From: Jatrophihabitans sp.
Lineage (GTDB): Bacteria; Actinomycetota; Actinomycetes; Mycobacteriales; Jatrophihabitantaceae
Direction: 5' to 3'
Length of the DNA stretch: 6,164 bases
Assembly: GCA_004299665.1 (NCBI GenBank)
Contig: SCQZ01000481.1
Span: 1 to 6,164 of the forward strand
The number at the start of each line of letters is the position of its first letter. The first letter of the stretch is position 1. Shown here one piece after another: positions 5,481 to 6,164 of the stretch. The notes beneath the pieces were generated by a model that had not been told where the DNA came from, did not search any database, and saw only the letters and a program-made list of their open reading frames with translations. The position numbers and the translations under genes were made by a program.

Positions 5481-6164
5481 GTGGCCGGGCCGGCACTGCC
5501 GCCGCTGGTCTCGGGGGCATGGCTCGCCGGGAACCTGGACCGGGTGCGCGTCGTCGACGTCCGCTGGTACCTGGACCGGAGCCGGTCCGGGCGCGCGGCC
5601 TACCGGGGCGGGCACATCCCCGGGGCGGTGTGGCTGGACGTCGACACCGACCTGTCCGAACCGGCGTCCGCCTCCGGCGGCCGGCACCCGCTGGCCTCCC
5701 CGCGGCGGTTCGCCTCGGCGCTGGGCCGGGCCGGGATCGCCGCCGGCACACCCGTCGTTGCGTACGACGACGCGTCCGGTTCGACGGCCGGGCGGCTGTG
5801 GTGGATGCTGCACGCCCTCGGCGAACCCGCGGCGGTCCTGGACGGCGGGATCGACGCGTGGCCGGGCGGGCTGACCGCCGAGGTGCCGTCGTTCCCGGCC
5901 GTCTCGCGGGTGGCGGTGCCGTGGCCGGCGCAGCGTTTCGTCGGCGCCGGCGAGGTCGCGGCGACCGTCGCCCGTACCGCGGGCACGGCACCCAGACCGG
6001 TGTTCGACGCTCGTGCCGCCGAGAGGTTCTCCCGGGGCGATCCGGAGGTGGACCCGCGTCCGGGGCACATCCCGGGCGCGCTGTCGGCGCCGTGGGCCGG
6101 GAACGTCGACGAGTCCGGGCGGTTCCTGCCGCCCGCCCGGCTGCGGGACAGGTTCGCAGCGGCG
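5481..6164 (+). CDS. Sulfurtransferase with tandem rhodanese domains (partial, C-terminus beyond window)
   Basis: The open frame begins at GTG 5481, one base after the prenyl synthase stop, and runs 228 codons to the window edge. The first rhodanese domain shows VVDVRWYL (24-31), AYRGGHIPGAVWLDVDTDLS (40-59), GGRHPL (66-71) and YDDASGSTAGRLWWMLHALG (95-114), ending with LDGGIDAW (120-127). At the position where an active rhodanese has Cys this domain has Asp, as in other two-domain sulfurtransferases, whose first domain is inactive. The second domain starts with VFDARAAERF (174-183) and RPGHIPGALSAPW (193-205), and the window ends before its catalytic Cys loop. The whole suggests a thiosulfate or 3-mercaptopyruvate sulfurtransferase of usual length near 280 residues. 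The substrate cannot be told without the active-site loop. GGCGG within the end of the upstream gene may serve as ribosome binding site, and translation is probably coupled. Confidence 0.9.
   Translation, partial: MAGPALPPLVSGAWLAGNLDRVRVVDVRWYLDRSRSGRAAYRGGHIPGAVWLDVDTDLSEPASASGGRHPLASPRRFASALGRAGIAAGTPVVAYDDASGSTAGRLWWMLHALGEPAAVLDGGIDAWPGGLTAEVPSFPAVSRVAVPWPAQRFVGAGEVAATVARTAGTAPRPVFDARAAERFSRGDPEVDPRPGHIPGALSAPWAGNVDESGRFLPPARLRDRFAAA

Noticed and set aside
4615..5874. A 419-codon plus-strand frame overlapping the prenyl synthase and sulfurtransferase genes
   Set aside because: Its Arg/Pro/Gly-rich sequence is a shifted-frame shadow of two well-identified genes.

Overview
The window is GC-rich chromosomal DNA, with third-codon positions mostly G or C, GTG starts and several starts without a Shine-Dalgarno sequence. 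The gene families point to an actinomycete. Three genes here, the DUF255/YyaL-type thioredoxin-domain protein (521-2521, +), the hemolysin III family membrane protein (3984-4640, -) and the short-chain Z-prenyl diphosphate synthase (4712-5479, +), occur in the order and orientations I recall for Mycobacterium tuberculosis Rv1084, Rv1085c and Rv1086. This looks like a conserved actinobacterial core block, here carrying two extra minus-strand genes between the first and second members. The genus cannot be fixed from the sequence alone.

Layout. At the left edge (1-187, -) is the first 62 codons of a gene that leaves the window. It has a good ribosome binding site, and its N-terminus resembles DUF3375, the JetA kleisin-like subunit of Wadjet (JetABCD) SMC defence systems. 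If so, the rest of a defence operon should lie to the left. Its GC content is lower than that of the core genes. A 333-base divergent intergenic region (188-520) follows. It holds a possible 25-codon leader ORF, three hairpins of which two are mutually exclusive, and repeated GTATCAC boxes with a 15-base palindrome just before the thioredoxin-domain gene. That gene ends facing a minus-strand cluster, with a terminator-like stem-loop between them.

The minus-strand cluster, read from 4640 leftward, is hemolysin III protein, a 198-residue uncharacterised protein with a ribbon-helix-helix-like C-terminal half, then a class II aldolase/adducin family protein. Immediately before the start codon of the 198-residue protein lie three TTAC repeats at an exact 8-base period, overlapping its likely promoter. 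An octameric tandem array suits an RHH repressor, so autoregulation is a testable hypothesis.

The 71-base gap at 4641-4711 is a divergent promoter region, and both flanking genes look leaderless. The right-hand plus-strand operon begins with the prenyl synthase and continues, after one base, into a two-domain rhodanese-type sulfurtransferase that runs off the window before its expected catalytic cysteine. No RNA genes, insertion sequences or CRISPR arrays were seen.
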